DNA of 64,000 bases from UBA817 sp049889215. GTDB taxonomy: Bacteria; Margulisbacteria; Marinamargulisbacteria; UBA817. The DNA is taken from assembly GCA_049889215.1 (NCBI GenBank), contig JBMHDV010000020.1:105701-169700 (forward strand). The letters are read 5' to 3'. The position numbers were made by a program, and so were the translations under genes. Shown piece by piece: positions 26,765-36,097 of this stretch. Each line of letters opens with the position of its first letter. The first letter of the stretch is position 1. The notes beneath the pieces were generated by a model. The model saw nothing but the letters and a program-made list of their open reading frames with translations. It was not told where the DNA came from and ran no database searches.

Positions 26765-28131
26765 TGAAACAGCTTGAAACTCATATTATTAATACAAAAA
26801 AAATTCGCTTCTTTCACGGATTCAGTAATGTACAACTACATCAATTTGATCAAATAAGAACTGAACTACTTCATAAATTTGATAGATTAAAAGATGGATC
26901 CATTCTAAATGAAACCGAAAAAAGACGCATCACACATCACAAAATTCGAGAAGAATCACAAATCCAAACAACACTCAAACAATTAAGTCATCTTGAGGAA
27001 AAAATAAATGAACAATCGTTCACAACCATTTGCCATATTGGGATTGGGGGATCGATTACGGGCCCACAATTTTTGGATCACACAATGAGCACTTGGAACT
27101 TCAATAAAATGAGAACACCCCTATTTATTAATAATCATGATGAAGACCATATTAACCAAGCACTAAATGGAACCCAAATAAGTAAAACGTTATTTATAAT
27201 AGTAACCAAATCTGGCAGTACCATAGAAATTCAAAAAATTATTGATTATATTTGTGTCTTAAGCAACATCAATAAAGCAGACTTCTTAAAAAATCAATGC
27301 ATTGCTGTAACATCAAATGAAACAAAACTAGATCCAACTGACTTTTACAAAACACTATATTTTGATTCAGGTATTGGAGGACGATTTTCTACCACAAGCA
27401 TTGTGTCTCTTTTAACACTTAGCCTTGTTTATGGAAAAAAAATTATTGAACCATTTCTAACTGGTGCACAAGATGGGGATAAAAATGCATCACAAAATGA
27501 TATTAATAATCTTGCTCTAAGCATGGCAATAATTCGTAACCAACAACAGCAAAAATTTTCAGGATTAGCATGCATTCCATATGGTGAAGCATTGTCAAAA
27601 TTACCACCCTTTCTTTCACAGTTAACCTGCGAAAGTTTGGGAAAAGGTGCCACAAATAATAATCAACAAACCACTCAACAGTTTTCACCGATTTTAATGA
27701 CAGGAGTGGGCCCAAACGCACAACACACATTCTTTCAACAAATTCACCAAGGGAACCCTATTATTCCTGTGGACTTTTATATTACTGCCCCTAACAAACC
27801 CAATCAGGAGCACCAACTCAAACAATTAATTGGACAATCCATTAGCTTGTATGAAGGACAACAAGATACCAACCCTCATCACTACTTTTCTGGAAACCGA
27901 CCTTCAACCATTACATATCTAAAGGATAGATCATTAGAAACCTTAGGATTTTTTATTTCATGCCTAGAAAATCGAATCATGTTTGAAGGGTTTTTGAATA
28001 ATATTAACTGCTTTGATCAGCCTGGTGTTGAACTTGGGAAGCAAACAACAAAAAACATCGAATCTGCCCCATCATCGACGGGGCGATTACTGCTTCAGTC
28101 TTTAACAAATGATTTGGACGTAAAAAAATAA
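26764..28131 (+). CDS. pgi: Glucose-6-phosphate isomerase
   Basis: Interconverts glucose- and fructose-6-phosphate. 455 residues, a short bacterial form. Motifs: ICHIGIGGSITGPQF, the sugar-phosphate site VTKSGSTIEIQK, DSGIGGRFSTTSIVSLL, and the C-terminal signature DQPGVELGKQTTKN. It overlaps the helicase by one base. Its 3' end overlaps the convergent glycosyltransferase gene by 37 bp. Confidence 0.93.
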   Translation: MKQLETHIINTKKIRFFHGFSNVQLHQFDQIRTELLHKFDRLKDGSILNETEKRRITHHKIREESQIQTTLKQLSHLEEKINEQSFTTICHIGIGGSITGPQFLDHTMSTWNFNKMRTPLFINNHDEDHINQALNGTQISKTLFIIVTKSGSTIEIQKIIDYICVLSNINKADFLKNQCIAVTSNETKLDPTDFYKTLYFDSGIGGRFSTTSIVSLLTLSLVYGKKIIEPFLTGAQDGDKNASQNDINNLALSMAIIRNQQQQKFSGLACIPYGEALSKLPPFLSQLTCESLGKGATNNNQQTTQQFSPILMTGVGPNAQHTFFQQIHQGNPIIPVDFYITAPNKPNQEHQLKQLIGQSISLYEGQQDTNPHHYFSGNRPSTITYLKDRSLETLGFFISCLENRIMFEGFLNNINCFDQPGVELGKQTTKNIESAPSSTGRLLLQSLTNDLDVKK

Positions 28132-28802
28132 ATCAACGAATGAACTAAACGGCCCAATCGGAATGGTTCTCGAATCATCCGATACAACCATTCAAATCCC
28201 AGTAAACGAAATAAAAATGGGGCTCGTTGAGTACGTCCAGACCAAACATCGAAAGATCCACCAACGCCAATAGCAACGCCTTGATTGAGCACTTTAGATG
28301 CCTGATGAATAATTTCATCTTGTTTTGGACAACCACAAGCAACCAAAATCAAATCTGGTTTAGCCTCCTTTAAACAATTAAAATCATCTTGGGTTAACAA
28401 TTCATACCCATTTCTTTTAAATACCACATTATGCCCAATAGATTTTACCCACCCGATAGCTCCCATCAAACTTTGATCCGTGGAACCTATCATGGCAACA
28501 TTAAATTTAGTTTCTGCGTTTTGTAACAGTTTTTTTACCATATCAATGCCTGGAAACCGTTGAACAAAACGAAATTTACCGAATAACAATAGAATTGCAA
28601 TTCCAATACCATCAACCGTAAAAAGAGCATGTTGTTTTAACCATTTAAGTAATCCAGGTGAATGCGCACCAAACATCGTAATATTAAATGTAACAACTGG
28701 AAGAAAACCGTTCTGATTTTTTATATGATCCAACAAATGTGCTGTAATTTTTTTTGGCGCCGCTGTTAAAATTGGAATCGATCTAAGCTGACAATGCTGC
28801 AT
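28095..28802 (-). CDS. WecB/TagA/CpsF-family glycosyltransferase
   Basis: 235-residue GT26-family enzyme; members transfer N-acetylmannosamine-type sugars onto lipid-linked acceptors for wall teichoic acid, enterobacterial common antigen or secondary polymers. Visible: VVTFNITMFGAHS near the donor site, TVDGIGIAILL (the DGxG motif), PKQDEIIHQ, GVGGSFDVWSGRTQRAP and the C-terminal amphipathic FEWLYRMIREPFRLGR that holds the enzyme on the membrane. It overlaps csaB by 20 bp; the WecG/TagA-CsaB pair is a known neighbourhood for pyruvylated cell-wall polymers. Sugar specificity cannot be read from sequence. Confidence 0.9.
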   Translation of the reverse strand: MQHCQLRSIPILTAAPKKITAHLLDHIKNQNGFLPVVTFNITMFGAHSPGLLKWLKQHALFTVDGIGIAILLLFGKFRFVQRFPGIDMVKKLLQNAETKFNVAMIGSTDQSLMGAIGWVKSIGHNVVFKRNGYELLTQDDFNCLKEAKPDLILVACGCPKQDEIIHQASKVLNQGVAIGVGGSFDVWSGRTQRAPFLFRLLGFEWLYRMIREPFRLGRLVHSLIYFFTSKSFVKD

Positions 28803-29694
28803 ATAACCAATCCTTAATTAAAGAACGCTGTGCAATACATGCATCAATATCATAAGTTCGATCTTGCGTAAATTCAAATTTATGAGTTGAGTTTAAAAAT
28901 TGTTCCATTGAGGAATAACAAGGCTGACCAAATGACGCTGCCAATGCTATTAATTTAGGATCTCCTGAAACACCAACCCAAAAAATTGAATGGCGAATTG
29001 CCCAAACAGCTGAATGAAACCGATCCGTAATTAAAATTGATACCGACGTTGAGTTAGCATCCCAGATATCCGCTAAATAAACCCCCTTATTTTTTGGATG
29101 ATCATCATTATCTATACTAATAATAGGCTCAGAAATAGCTAATTTTTCTTGTAATCTTTTTTCATCAAATGCATGTCTTAATGCAACTCCAATACAATTT
29201 AATTGTGGTTTTTTGCAATTATCAATGGGCTCAGTAAGTGTAAGATCACAAAAAGTGGCATCTTGATCAAACTGTGGATCATCCATTCGAAGCCGCCATG
29301 AACGATATGCATCCTTTAAAATAATACGAGCTATCGATTGATGCCATTGCGAACGAAACGGGCCCCAGCCATGACAAAGTAAAATTACTTTACAGCCAAA
29401 TAATCTAGCCAACAATACGATAAATAAATAAAACATCAATGATCGACAACTTGTCCCTGATTGAAACACACTCCCACCTCCAAAAATCAAATATGAAGAC
29501 TGGTTCAAATGCATTGCCCAATGAAAAATATTCCACCGGTTAAAAGAAGGGAAAGGCGTAGAGCGTGGCCCATTAGCAACAACATAATTGATTGAAATGG
29601 GTAACTCTTTGATTATTCGAATTGAAGTATCCAACAACTGTTCATCGCCGGTATTCCCAAAACCATAATAACCAAATAGTATAGCGGTCGTCAT
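28783..29694 (-). CDS. csaB: Polysaccharide pyruvyl transferase (CsaB-type)
   Basis: Adds pyruvate ketals to cell-wall polysaccharide; in many Gram-positives and in some diderms the product is the ligand of SLH domains. 303 residues: FGYYGFGNTGDEQLLD, LIFGGGSVFQSGTSCRSL, VILLCHGWGPFRS, and RFHSAVWAIRH match the CsaB pattern. Located directly upstream of the TagA-like transferase and 9 bp after the MMPL exporter gene. No SLH-domain protein lies in this window, so the partner is unknown. Confidence 0.85.
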   Translation of the reverse strand: MTTAILFGYYGFGNTGDEQLLDTSIRIIKELPISINYVVANGPRSTPFPSFNRWNIFHWAMHLNQSSYLIFGGGSVFQSGTSCRSLMFYLFIVLLARLFGCKVILLCHGWGPFRSQWHQSIARIILKDAYRSWRLRMDDPQFDQDATFCDLTLTEPIDNCKKPQLNCIGVALRHAFDEKRLQEKLAISEPIISIDNDDHPKNKGVYLADIWDANSTSVSILITDRFHSAVWAIRHSIFWVGVSGDPKLIALAASFGQPCYSSMEQFLNSTHKFEFTQDRTYDIDACIAQRSLIKDWLYAALSA

Positions 29695-29703
29695 TATTTG
29701 TGG

Positions 29704-31935
29704 CTATTTCGTTAATTTCAATAACCGTAATACCGCTGGCAACAATACAATATCAGACAGAAATGCCAACGCAATTGCGATCATTGTGAACAAACCAAAC
29801 TTTTGTAAGATAACAAGATTAGCTAATCCAAGGACCCCAAAACCTAACCCAAGAATAATCGAAGTTAAAAATAACGGTTTAAACATCACTTGGGACGTCA
29901 TAATCGCCGGAAAGGGCTCACCACGTCGCTTGGCGTATTGAAAATAATGCAACCAATGGATAGTATCATCAACACACAAACCCAACGTAACACTAGAAAT
30001 TAAAACAGTAGCAAAATCAAATGGGGTATTGGTCATCGGTAATAAACTTAAGGTCAAAATCATAGGCACGATATTGGGAATCATACCCAACGTACCAATA
30101 CGAAGCCCAAATAATGCAATAAATAAAATCCAAATGAATGTTAACGTAATAAGAACAGTTATAAATTGAGATTCCAAAACATATTCACCAAGAACATACG
30201 ATAAAAATTGAGATCCTGTTATTGATACGTCACCATAATCAACATTGGCAAATGTTGTCTTTAAAAAAGCAATGACTTCCTTAATTTTAGATGTTGATAA
30301 TTGGTCAGTAATAAATTCAATTCGAGTATTTTGATAATTAAAATCAACAACTGAGCTTAGCACATCTGTTTTGGTTTCACCTCGATCAAATTCTAAAAAT
30401 AATAGCTCCTGCTCTAGTTGCTCATCAGAACTTGGAAATGCTGTTTTTGATTCATCAAACGCTTGATGAATCATACCAACTGGAATAGTCATATCATTCA
30501 CCGCTTTTAACAACGGAAGCCCAAGTGATGATGTGACTCTCTGACGCACATCCTGAAAAACATCCAATGATTTAAACGTATCAACAGAATTTGAACGAAT
30601 AAGTACATCCAAACGACCACTACCAGTTAAGTGAGTATCAACCTTAGAGACATGTTGCCTAACAATATGGTCAGGCTTAAAAAATACTGAAATAAAACTG
30701 GTTTCAGTTTCTAGCACCCAAAGCCATTGAGCCATACCCAATGTAAGAATAAATGATAAAATAACCACCCATCGTGTTTTTGACTGAACAAGAGATAAGA
30801 CCACCTTTGTTACTTTTGGAAAAAATTCAATATCTTTCGCAGAACCAACTCGGGGAGGAATCAGACGCAACAAAAATGGAACAAATGTCATCACAATCAC
30901 ATACGCAATTAACATAACAAAAAATGATTGTATACCATATTGGTTTAACGGAATAATCGAACTTGTTGCAAAGCTACCAAACCCAACTGCTGTTGTAATA
31001 GAGGTAATAAAACATGGGAGCCATGTAGCACGAATAGTTTCTGAGATTGGAAACTTATTTTTTTCTAGTACAAAGCGTTCCCAATAATTTAGCATATGAA
31101 TGGCATCAGCAACGGTAATAACCAACGTTAAAATAAATAATGTAACGTTAATAATTGTAATGTAATGCCCAAGCATAACAATAACAATTGGAACAATACC
31201 TAAATTAACAAATGTTGGAATAATAACAATAAAAACAGACCGCCACTGTCGTAAAAATAAAAAAGAAACCAAAATTAGCAATAAAAAAGCAATGGGTAAG
31301 AGGGTCATTAAATTCATTCGTGTAGCCAAATCCATTTCGTAATACAAAGATGCATCACCAGATACGAATGCCTCCAAATGCTGCGGAAGTTGATCTACAA
31401 AATCATAAATAGATTCAATAACGCTAACCCGTCGCTGCAAATCATTCCCGTCATTTTTCTTTTCTATGGAAACATTAATCCCAACATATTGATAATCATC
31501 TGATAAAAGTTTGCCAAAATAAGGACTTTCTTGAAACAAGTTTTGGTATTCAGTAAGTGAGGCTATATTCCCCTGAGCCAATGCATCCTCATAAGTTTGA
31601 ATGGTTAACAAGTCATCATTTTGAATGATAACAGTGGCATCCAAAGGTGAATTTAGTTTAAAAACATAAGGCAACTGTGCAACTTTATTTTTAAAGCCTT
31701 GAACAAAATCAATTGACTCCTGATTAAAAAATGAGTTTGGAAAACGCAACACTATCAGACTTCCAAACCCTGGTTGAAATTCCTTTTCTAAATAATTTAA
31801 ATCACGTTGATATTGATTTTCTTCTGGCAGCCAATAATCATTATTAAACTCCAGCATTGGCATGACGTTTACCAACAGCCCTATAAATAAAACAATGGCT
31901 AAACCGATTAAATACTTTACATATCGAAATGACAT
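29704..31935 (-). CDS. RND/MMPL-type membrane exporter
   Basis: 743-residue inner-membrane transporter with the two-fold MMPL/HpnN topology: TM1 (about 8-26), a periplasmic loop of ~170 residues, a bundle of TMs, a second TM-loop-bundle repeat. Both repeats retain the proton-relay Asp motif in the fourth-TM position: VADAIHMLNYW and CVDDTIHWLHYF. MMPL/HpnN relatives move hydrophobic lipids (hopanoids, mycolates). It overlaps the DUF1302-like barrel gene by one base; the LolA-like genes follow, together forming a plausible lipid-trafficking unit from inner to outer membrane. Substrate unknown. Confidence 0.88.
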   Translation of the reverse strand: MSFRYVKYLIGLAIVLFIGLLVNVMPMLEFNNDYWLPEENQYQRDLNYLEKEFQPGFGSLIVLRFPNSFFNQESIDFVQGFKNKVAQLPYVFKLNSPLDATVIIQNDDLLTIQTYEDALAQGNIASLTEYQNLFQESPYFGKLLSDDYQYVGINVSIEKKNDGNDLQRRVSVIESIYDFVDQLPQHLEAFVSGDASLYYEMDLATRMNLMTLLPIAFLLLILVSFLFLRQWRSVFIVIIPTFVNLGIVPIVIVMLGHYITIINVTLFILTLVITVADAIHMLNYWERFVLEKNKFPISETIRATWLPCFITSITTAVGFGSFATSSIIPLNQYGIQSFFVMLIAYVIVMTFVPFLLRLIPPRVGSAKDIEFFPKVTKVVLSLVQSKTRWVVILSFILTLGMAQWLWVLETETSFISVFFKPDHIVRQHVSKVDTHLTGSGRLDVLIRSNSVDTFKSLDVFQDVRQRVTSSLGLPLLKAVNDMTIPVGMIHQAFDESKTAFPSSDEQLEQELLFLEFDRGETKTDVLSSVVDFNYQNTRIEFITDQLSTSKIKEVIAFLKTTFANVDYGDVSITGSQFLSYVLGEYVLESQFITVLITLTFIWILFIALFGLRIGTLGMIPNIVPMILTLSLLPMTNTPFDFATVLISSVTLGLCVDDTIHWLHYFQYAKRRGEPFPAIMTSQVMFKPLFLTSIILGLGFGVLGLANLVILQKFGLFTMIAIALAFLSDIVLLPAVLRLLKLTK

Positions 31936-33425
31936 TATAATTTGTAGCCTAAACCAAACGTTAATTTCGGTTCAATAAATTTATAATTTTTATACTCTCC
32001 ATCAACCGATTCATTATTGTTTTCATTATTTGACAACAATGCAAAATCTGAAAAATTAAAACCAGCATCTGCAGATAACCCCCACGACAACGATTCATTA
32101 ATTTGATTGGACAAATATACGAACATTCCCAATGATCCAGTAAAGTATCCTAATGCTACCCCATATGCACCTTTTTTCTCCTCACTTAAATAACGTCCAA
32201 TGTTTATAGTAGGAAAGAACGGGATTTGAACAAATTCAAGCTCACCATAAATAGATTCGTACTCGTTCCAAAAATCACTCATTGAAGGGTTTTTGAAATA
32301 ACTGATATTCATCAAATACAAGTTATAGAACCAATTGTCGAAATCAGCATCAATACCTACGGCATAAAAGGCCTGATAAACAGGTATTGTGTCATACCCG
32401 TTATTATATTTATTTATTGCATCAATAATGGGCTGTGTTGTTAATTGAAAATAATCTAAATAATAAAAATCATCTGAAACCGTGGCTTCAGCTTTTAAAC
32501 TCATTTTCCCCATCGGAATACTAACCTCTACCCCATAACCGGTCTTTGGATAGTAGCCATACTCATTTTGAAAAGAAAAGCTTCTTATGCCCTCGGAACC
32601 CAAATACTTTTGACGAAATACAGGAAAAACATTATTAAATCCTTGATAGTAAGTAAATGCCGCTGTCATGAACGATGAGTACCAAGATAGTCGCGCTGCT
32701 GAAGAAGACTGTTTATTTCCTGAAGGAAGAACTTTAGTTGTATAATACTTCTCACCATTATATTCCGTATAAAATTCACCCAACTGAATTGTTTTAAATA
32801 AATCACTCTCTTCATAGGTAGGGAAAAAATAGCCACTCAACTCTACATTAGATAATGGGTAATATAGCACCTTAAATGTTGTTTGAGGCATTCTATTATC
32901 TGCTTTAACCAAAGAAAAACCCATGGGGTTAATATCAATGGGTAATAAAAAATCAACTGGAGAAAAAATATCGAGTTGGCCCCATACATTGGTTTGACGA
33001 CCAGCTGAAATGGTTAAATTTTTAATAGGGTAAAAATCAAAATATGCTTGCCGAAATGAGAATGAACTATATTTTAAATCCATTTCCCCTAATGATTTAA
33101 TCTCACCTGTATTACTTTCTATCAATTCGTATTTGGTACGAACCAAATTCTGACGATACGCCCCTTCTAGCACGACCTTCATATTCTCAAAATGCTCACT
33201 ATAACCAAGCTTAAATTCAGATGCGATTCTTGAATGGTTCGACCCCATAGAATACATACCAACAATTGATCCATAAAAATGTTCATCCCAATAAGTTGAA
33301 AATGATTGTTTATAAACAGGCGCTATTTCAACAACTTCAACATCATCAACTTCGCCCCAATCATCATCTAATTGAGAAAAAGCAAACACTGGTATTAATA
33401 AAAGGATAAAAAGAAATCGAATCAT
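31935..33425 (-). CDS. Outer-membrane beta-barrel, DUF1302-like
   Basis: 496 residues with signal peptide (FLFILLLIPVFAFS), an acidic linker, then alternating amphipathic strands to the end (FGLGYKL). The section VWGQLDIFSPVDFLLPIDINP resembles the DUF1302 signature (W-G then 'sPxD..NP.D'). DUF1302 proteins frequently occur with MMPL transporters and LolA-like proteins, as here. It would be the outer-membrane component of the neighbouring exporter. Two bases separate it from the upstream LolA-like gene. Confidence 0.75.
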   Translation of the reverse strand: MIRFLFILLLIPVFAFSQLDDDWGEVDDVEVVEIAPVYKQSFSTYWDEHFYGSIVGMYSMGSNHSRIASEFKLGYSEHFENMKVVLEGAYRQNLVRTKYELIESNTGEIKSLGEMDLKYSSFSFRQAYFDFYPIKNLTISAGRQTNVWGQLDIFSPVDFLLPIDINPMGFSLVKADNRMPQTTFKVLYYPLSNVELSGYFFPTYEESDLFKTIQLGEFYTEYNGEKYYTTKVLPSGNKQSSSAARLSWYSSFMTAAFTYYQGFNNVFPVFRQKYLGSEGIRSFSFQNEYGYYPKTGYGVEVSIPMGKMSLKAEATVSDDFYYLDYFQLTTQPIIDAINKYNNGYDTIPVYQAFYAVGIDADFDNWFYNLYLMNISYFKNPSMSDFWNEYESIYGELEFVQIPFFPTINIGRYLSEEKKGAYGVALGYFTGSLGMFVYLSNQINESLSWGLSADAGFNFSDFALLSNNENNNESVDGEYKNYKFIEPKLTFGLGYKL

Positions 33426-33427
33426 TA

Positions 33428-34174
33428 CTATTGCGACTTAAGCCCTTTAATAGACAATAAGTCATCTTTAATTTCAAGCCCAACATCCATAGAGCTCACA
33501 TTTAATTCTGTTTTACCTTTGGTTTGATGGTTAATCATTTCAGAATACATCACAACATTAACATCATTTACTATCGAAATTTTTGAATTAGATAATGTTT
33601 TTAACTTTTTTCCCTCTAAATCATAAAAAATAGCTTTATTAATGACATTATATTTTTTACTAATAACATACCGTATTTTAGAATAAATAGAATCATCAAT
33701 ATCCTTGGGAATACTTTCAACATAATAATAATGATCTGTGTCTTTAATTAATTTGTGGTCATCTTGAGTTAGTTTTCGACCAGCAATATCTGAATAAGTA
33801 AAATCACTACCCATAAAACTTTTATTCTTATCTGAGGAACTTAATCGCTTTACCGATTTAAATGCTGGTAAATAAACCCATTGACTTTTAGAGTCGTGAT
33901 CTGTGTTAGAATTCGTTAACAGAGACGTTCCCTTAACATTTTTAGGTCGAAAAAATTTAATTAAGCTATCCTCTCGACTAAGTTTATATTTTGTCCAATA
34001 ATTGAAAAAACGAACACGTTCACGATCTTGATCATCATAAATCTTCATGTGTACAACTGCTTTACGAGTATTCTTTTTTTGGGATTCTTTTTGCACCAAC
34101 GTCATAACATCTAAACCCGACATTGCAAAAACATGGTTAACCATTAACAACAAACAAATAAAAGAACGAACCAA
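33428..34174 (-). CDS. LolA-like outer-membrane lipoprotein-sorting family protein (copy 1)
   Basis: 248 residues, signal peptide then SGLDVMTLVQKESQKK, the typical opening of this periplasmic LolA-like family (PF17131 type), with FRPKNVKGTSLL, SQWVYLPAFKSVKRL and SFMGSDFTYSDIAGRKL. The fold is a half-barrel that carries a lipid or acyl chain. Start is TTG with GAGGTG 7 nt upstream. It is a close paralogue of the gene at 34419-35171 (most core motifs identical). Lies 2 bp ahead of the DUF1302-like barrel in one message with the exporter; probably the periplasmic carrier. Confidence 0.87.
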   Translation of the reverse strand: MVRSFICLLLMVNHVFAMSGLDVMTLVQKESQKKNTRKAVVHMKIYDDQDRERVRFFNYWTKYKLSREDSLIKFFRPKNVKGTSLLTNSNTDHDSKSQWVYLPAFKSVKRLSSSDKNKSFMGSDFTYSDIAGRKLTQDDHKLIKDTDHYYYVESIPKDIDDSIYSKIRYVISKKYNVINKAIFYDLEGKKLKTLSNSKISIVNDVNVVMYSEMINHQTKGKTELNVSSMDVGLEIKDDLLSIKGLKSQ

Positions 34175-34418
34175 ATTTACACCTCTAAATTTAAATCAAA
34201 TAACCCTTACATTACCTAATTTCTTACGTTAGTTCAAATAATAATTTCGAAAGAAAAACCAAATTCTACACGACATTGCACTTGGAAAAAAGAACTCATT
34301 AAAGAATATGAAATTTGAAATCGATCAAATCAGAAAACACACCCTCATTGCTTTGGTTGGTAAACAAACCGGAAGCATAACGTATGATTTAAATTAAAAG
34401 TAGCTATTCGGCATCACG
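34175..34418. other. Gap between the two LolA-like genes
   Basis: 244 bp without a convincing gene. A 29-codon plus-strand frame (34308-34397, MKFEIDQIRKHTLI...) lacks a Shine-Dalgarno and resembles nothing I know. The gap breaks an otherwise tight minus-strand run, so a promoter or a processing site for the downstream part is possible. Confidence 0.4.
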
Positions 34419-35171
34419 CTATAATGATTTTAAGCCCTTAATCGACATTAAGTCATTTTTTATTGGTTCACCAATGGTCATCGATTCCACGTTTAGAAAT
34501 GTCTTTCCACCCGTAATATGATTTTCCATTTCAGAGAGCATAACAACGTAAACACCATTAATAGTTGAAACTTTTGTTGAAACAAGTGATTTTAAACGAA
34601 CACCCTTGCGATCGAAAAAAATAGCTTTGGAAATAATATTAAATTTTTTATGAACAACATAAAGTATTCGACTGTAGATTGCCTTTTTAGGATCCACAGG
34701 AGTGCTCTCAATAAAATAATAATTGCCCTCCTCTTTCACCAATTTATGATTATCTTGAGATAGCTTTCGCCCAGCAATATCTGAATACGTAAAGTCACTA
34801 CCCATAAAACTTTTATTGCTATCAGATGAACTCAATTGACGAACTGACTTAAATGCAGGCAGATAAATCCATTGAACCTTTGGGCCTTCTTTAACTTTTG
34901 ACTCGGTGAATAATGCTGTACCTTTTACATTCTTGGGGCGAAAAAACTTAATTAGACTTTTCTCGTTTTCAGGCGAGGACTTGGTCCAATAATTAAAAAA
35001 ACGACGCCGCTCACGTCCATCTTTATCAAAAATTTTCATTGTAATCACAGCAAATCGAGTTTGCTTCTTCTGTGACTCTTTTTGAACCAACCTCATAACA
35101 TCCAACCCTGACATAGAAAAGCACGACAAGGAAGTTAAATAAATCGCAAACACCATAACTTTTAATTGCAT
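34419..35171 (-). CDS. LolA-like outer-membrane lipoprotein-sorting family protein (copy 2)
   Basis: 250 residues, paralogous over its whole length to the gene at 33428: SGLDVMRLVQKESQKK, FRPKNVKGTALF, QWIYLPAFKSVRQL, SFMGSDFTYSDIAGRKL, SMTIGEPIKNDLMSIKGLKSL. Signal peptide MQLKVMVFAIYLTSLSCFS. A GGA Shine-Dalgarno precedes the ATG. Differences cluster in the N-terminal third and the last strands, suggesting divergence in cargo or partner rather than recent duplication. Separated from dapF by 49 bp and from copy 1 by 244 bp. Confidence 0.87.
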   Translation of the reverse strand: MQLKVMVFAIYLTSLSCFSMSGLDVMRLVQKESQKKQTRFAVITMKIFDKDGRERRRFFNYWTKSSPENEKSLIKFFRPKNVKGTALFTESKVKEGPKVQWIYLPAFKSVRQLSSSDSNKSFMGSDFTYSDIAGRKLSQDNHKLVKEEGNYYFIESTPVDPKKAIYSRILYVVHKKFNIISKAIFFDRKGVRLKSLVSTKVSTINGVYVVMLSEMENHITGGKTFLNVESMTIGEPIKNDLMSIKGLKSL

Positions 35172-35220
35172 TGTAATTCCTCGTCAGATTTATTTTACAT
35201 CAATTGATTATGACTGTGAA

Positions 35221-36054
35221 TTAAATCACAATTTCGCTTGAAAAAACAAATGTTGCTGGCCCCTCTTTTAATACTTGGCGTGTTCCATCATCATAATTGA
35301 TTTTTAGATCACCACCACGTAACTCAACAAGAGCATTTTTAGCTGCATATTTTTGCTCATATGCGGCAACAACAGCTGCACAAGCACCCGTACCACAGGC
35401 ATTAGTCTCACCAACACCACGCTCCCAAACACGCATTTTTAACTGACTTTGGGATACCACCTGAATAAATTCAACATTGGTTCGTTGTGGAAAAAAGGAA
35501 TGACACTCAATTAATGGACCAACATCTGTTACTGGAAAAGAATCAACATCATCAACAAAAATAACAACATGTGGATTTCCAACACTAACTGGAAAGAAAT
35601 CATATGATTGACCGTTAACGTTAAGTGTATTACCCAATTCAGGCAATAAAAAATCCTGACTAGGCAACTGATCATAAATTGAAACCTCACCCATTCCAAC
35701 TCGAACCTGAACGACATGATTGGATTGATCAACAATGTCAAAAGTCAAAATACCAGCACCAGTTTCAACAGTTGTTGTTGTATGCTTAATCAGACCCAAC
35801 TCCAACAAATAAGCAGCAAAACAACGCAATCCATTTCCACACATTTCAGGAACAGAACCATCTGCATTGATTATCACCATTTTAAAATCAGCTGTTTGCG
35901 ATAATGCAACACCAACCAAACCATCAGCACCAACAGAAAAACCACGTTGACAAAGGGTCTTTGCCATCGAAATTGGATTACCATTTGACTGTCTCAAATC
36001 CAAACAAATAAAATCGTTGCCACATCCGTGATATTTAGAAAATTTAATACGCAT
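35221..36054 (-). CDS. dapF: Diaminopimelate epimerase
   Basis: Converts LL- to meso-diaminopimelate for lysine and peptidoglycan; so meso-DAP peptidoglycan is likely. 277 residues. Starts MRIKFSKYHGCGNDFI. Catalytic cysteines sit in PEMCGNGLRCFAAY and GETNACGTGACA, with substrate-binding GNPHVVIFVDDV. Divergent from lepB over 43 bp. Confidence 0.98.
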   Translation of the reverse strand: MRIKFSKYHGCGNDFICLDLRQSNGNPISMAKTLCQRGFSVGADGLVGVALSQTADFKMVIINADGSVPEMCGNGLRCFAAYLLELGLIKHTTTTVETGAGILTFDIVDQSNHVVQVRVGMGEVSIYDQLPSQDFLLPELGNTLNVNGQSYDFFPVSVGNPHVVIFVDDVDSFPVTDVGPLIECHSFFPQRTNVEFIQVVSQSQLKMRVWERGVGETNACGTGACAAVVAAYEQKYAAKNALVELRGGDLKINYDDGTRQVLKEGPATFVFSSEIVI

Positions 36055-36081
36055 TGCTTTATTCCAAAAAGAGTTAACTAA

Positions 36082-36090
36082 TGTTATTCT
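36082..36090 (+). promoter_or_regulatory. Extended -10 element before lepB, leaderless layout
   Basis: TGT-TATTCT (extended -10 form) at 36082-36090, seven bases, then the lepB ATG at 36098. No real Shine-Dalgarno. Confidence 0.45.
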
Positions 36091-36097
36091 GACGAAG

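Noticed and set aside
34308..34397. 29-codon plus-strand peptide
   Set aside because: No ribosome site or homology; listed only as content of the gap.
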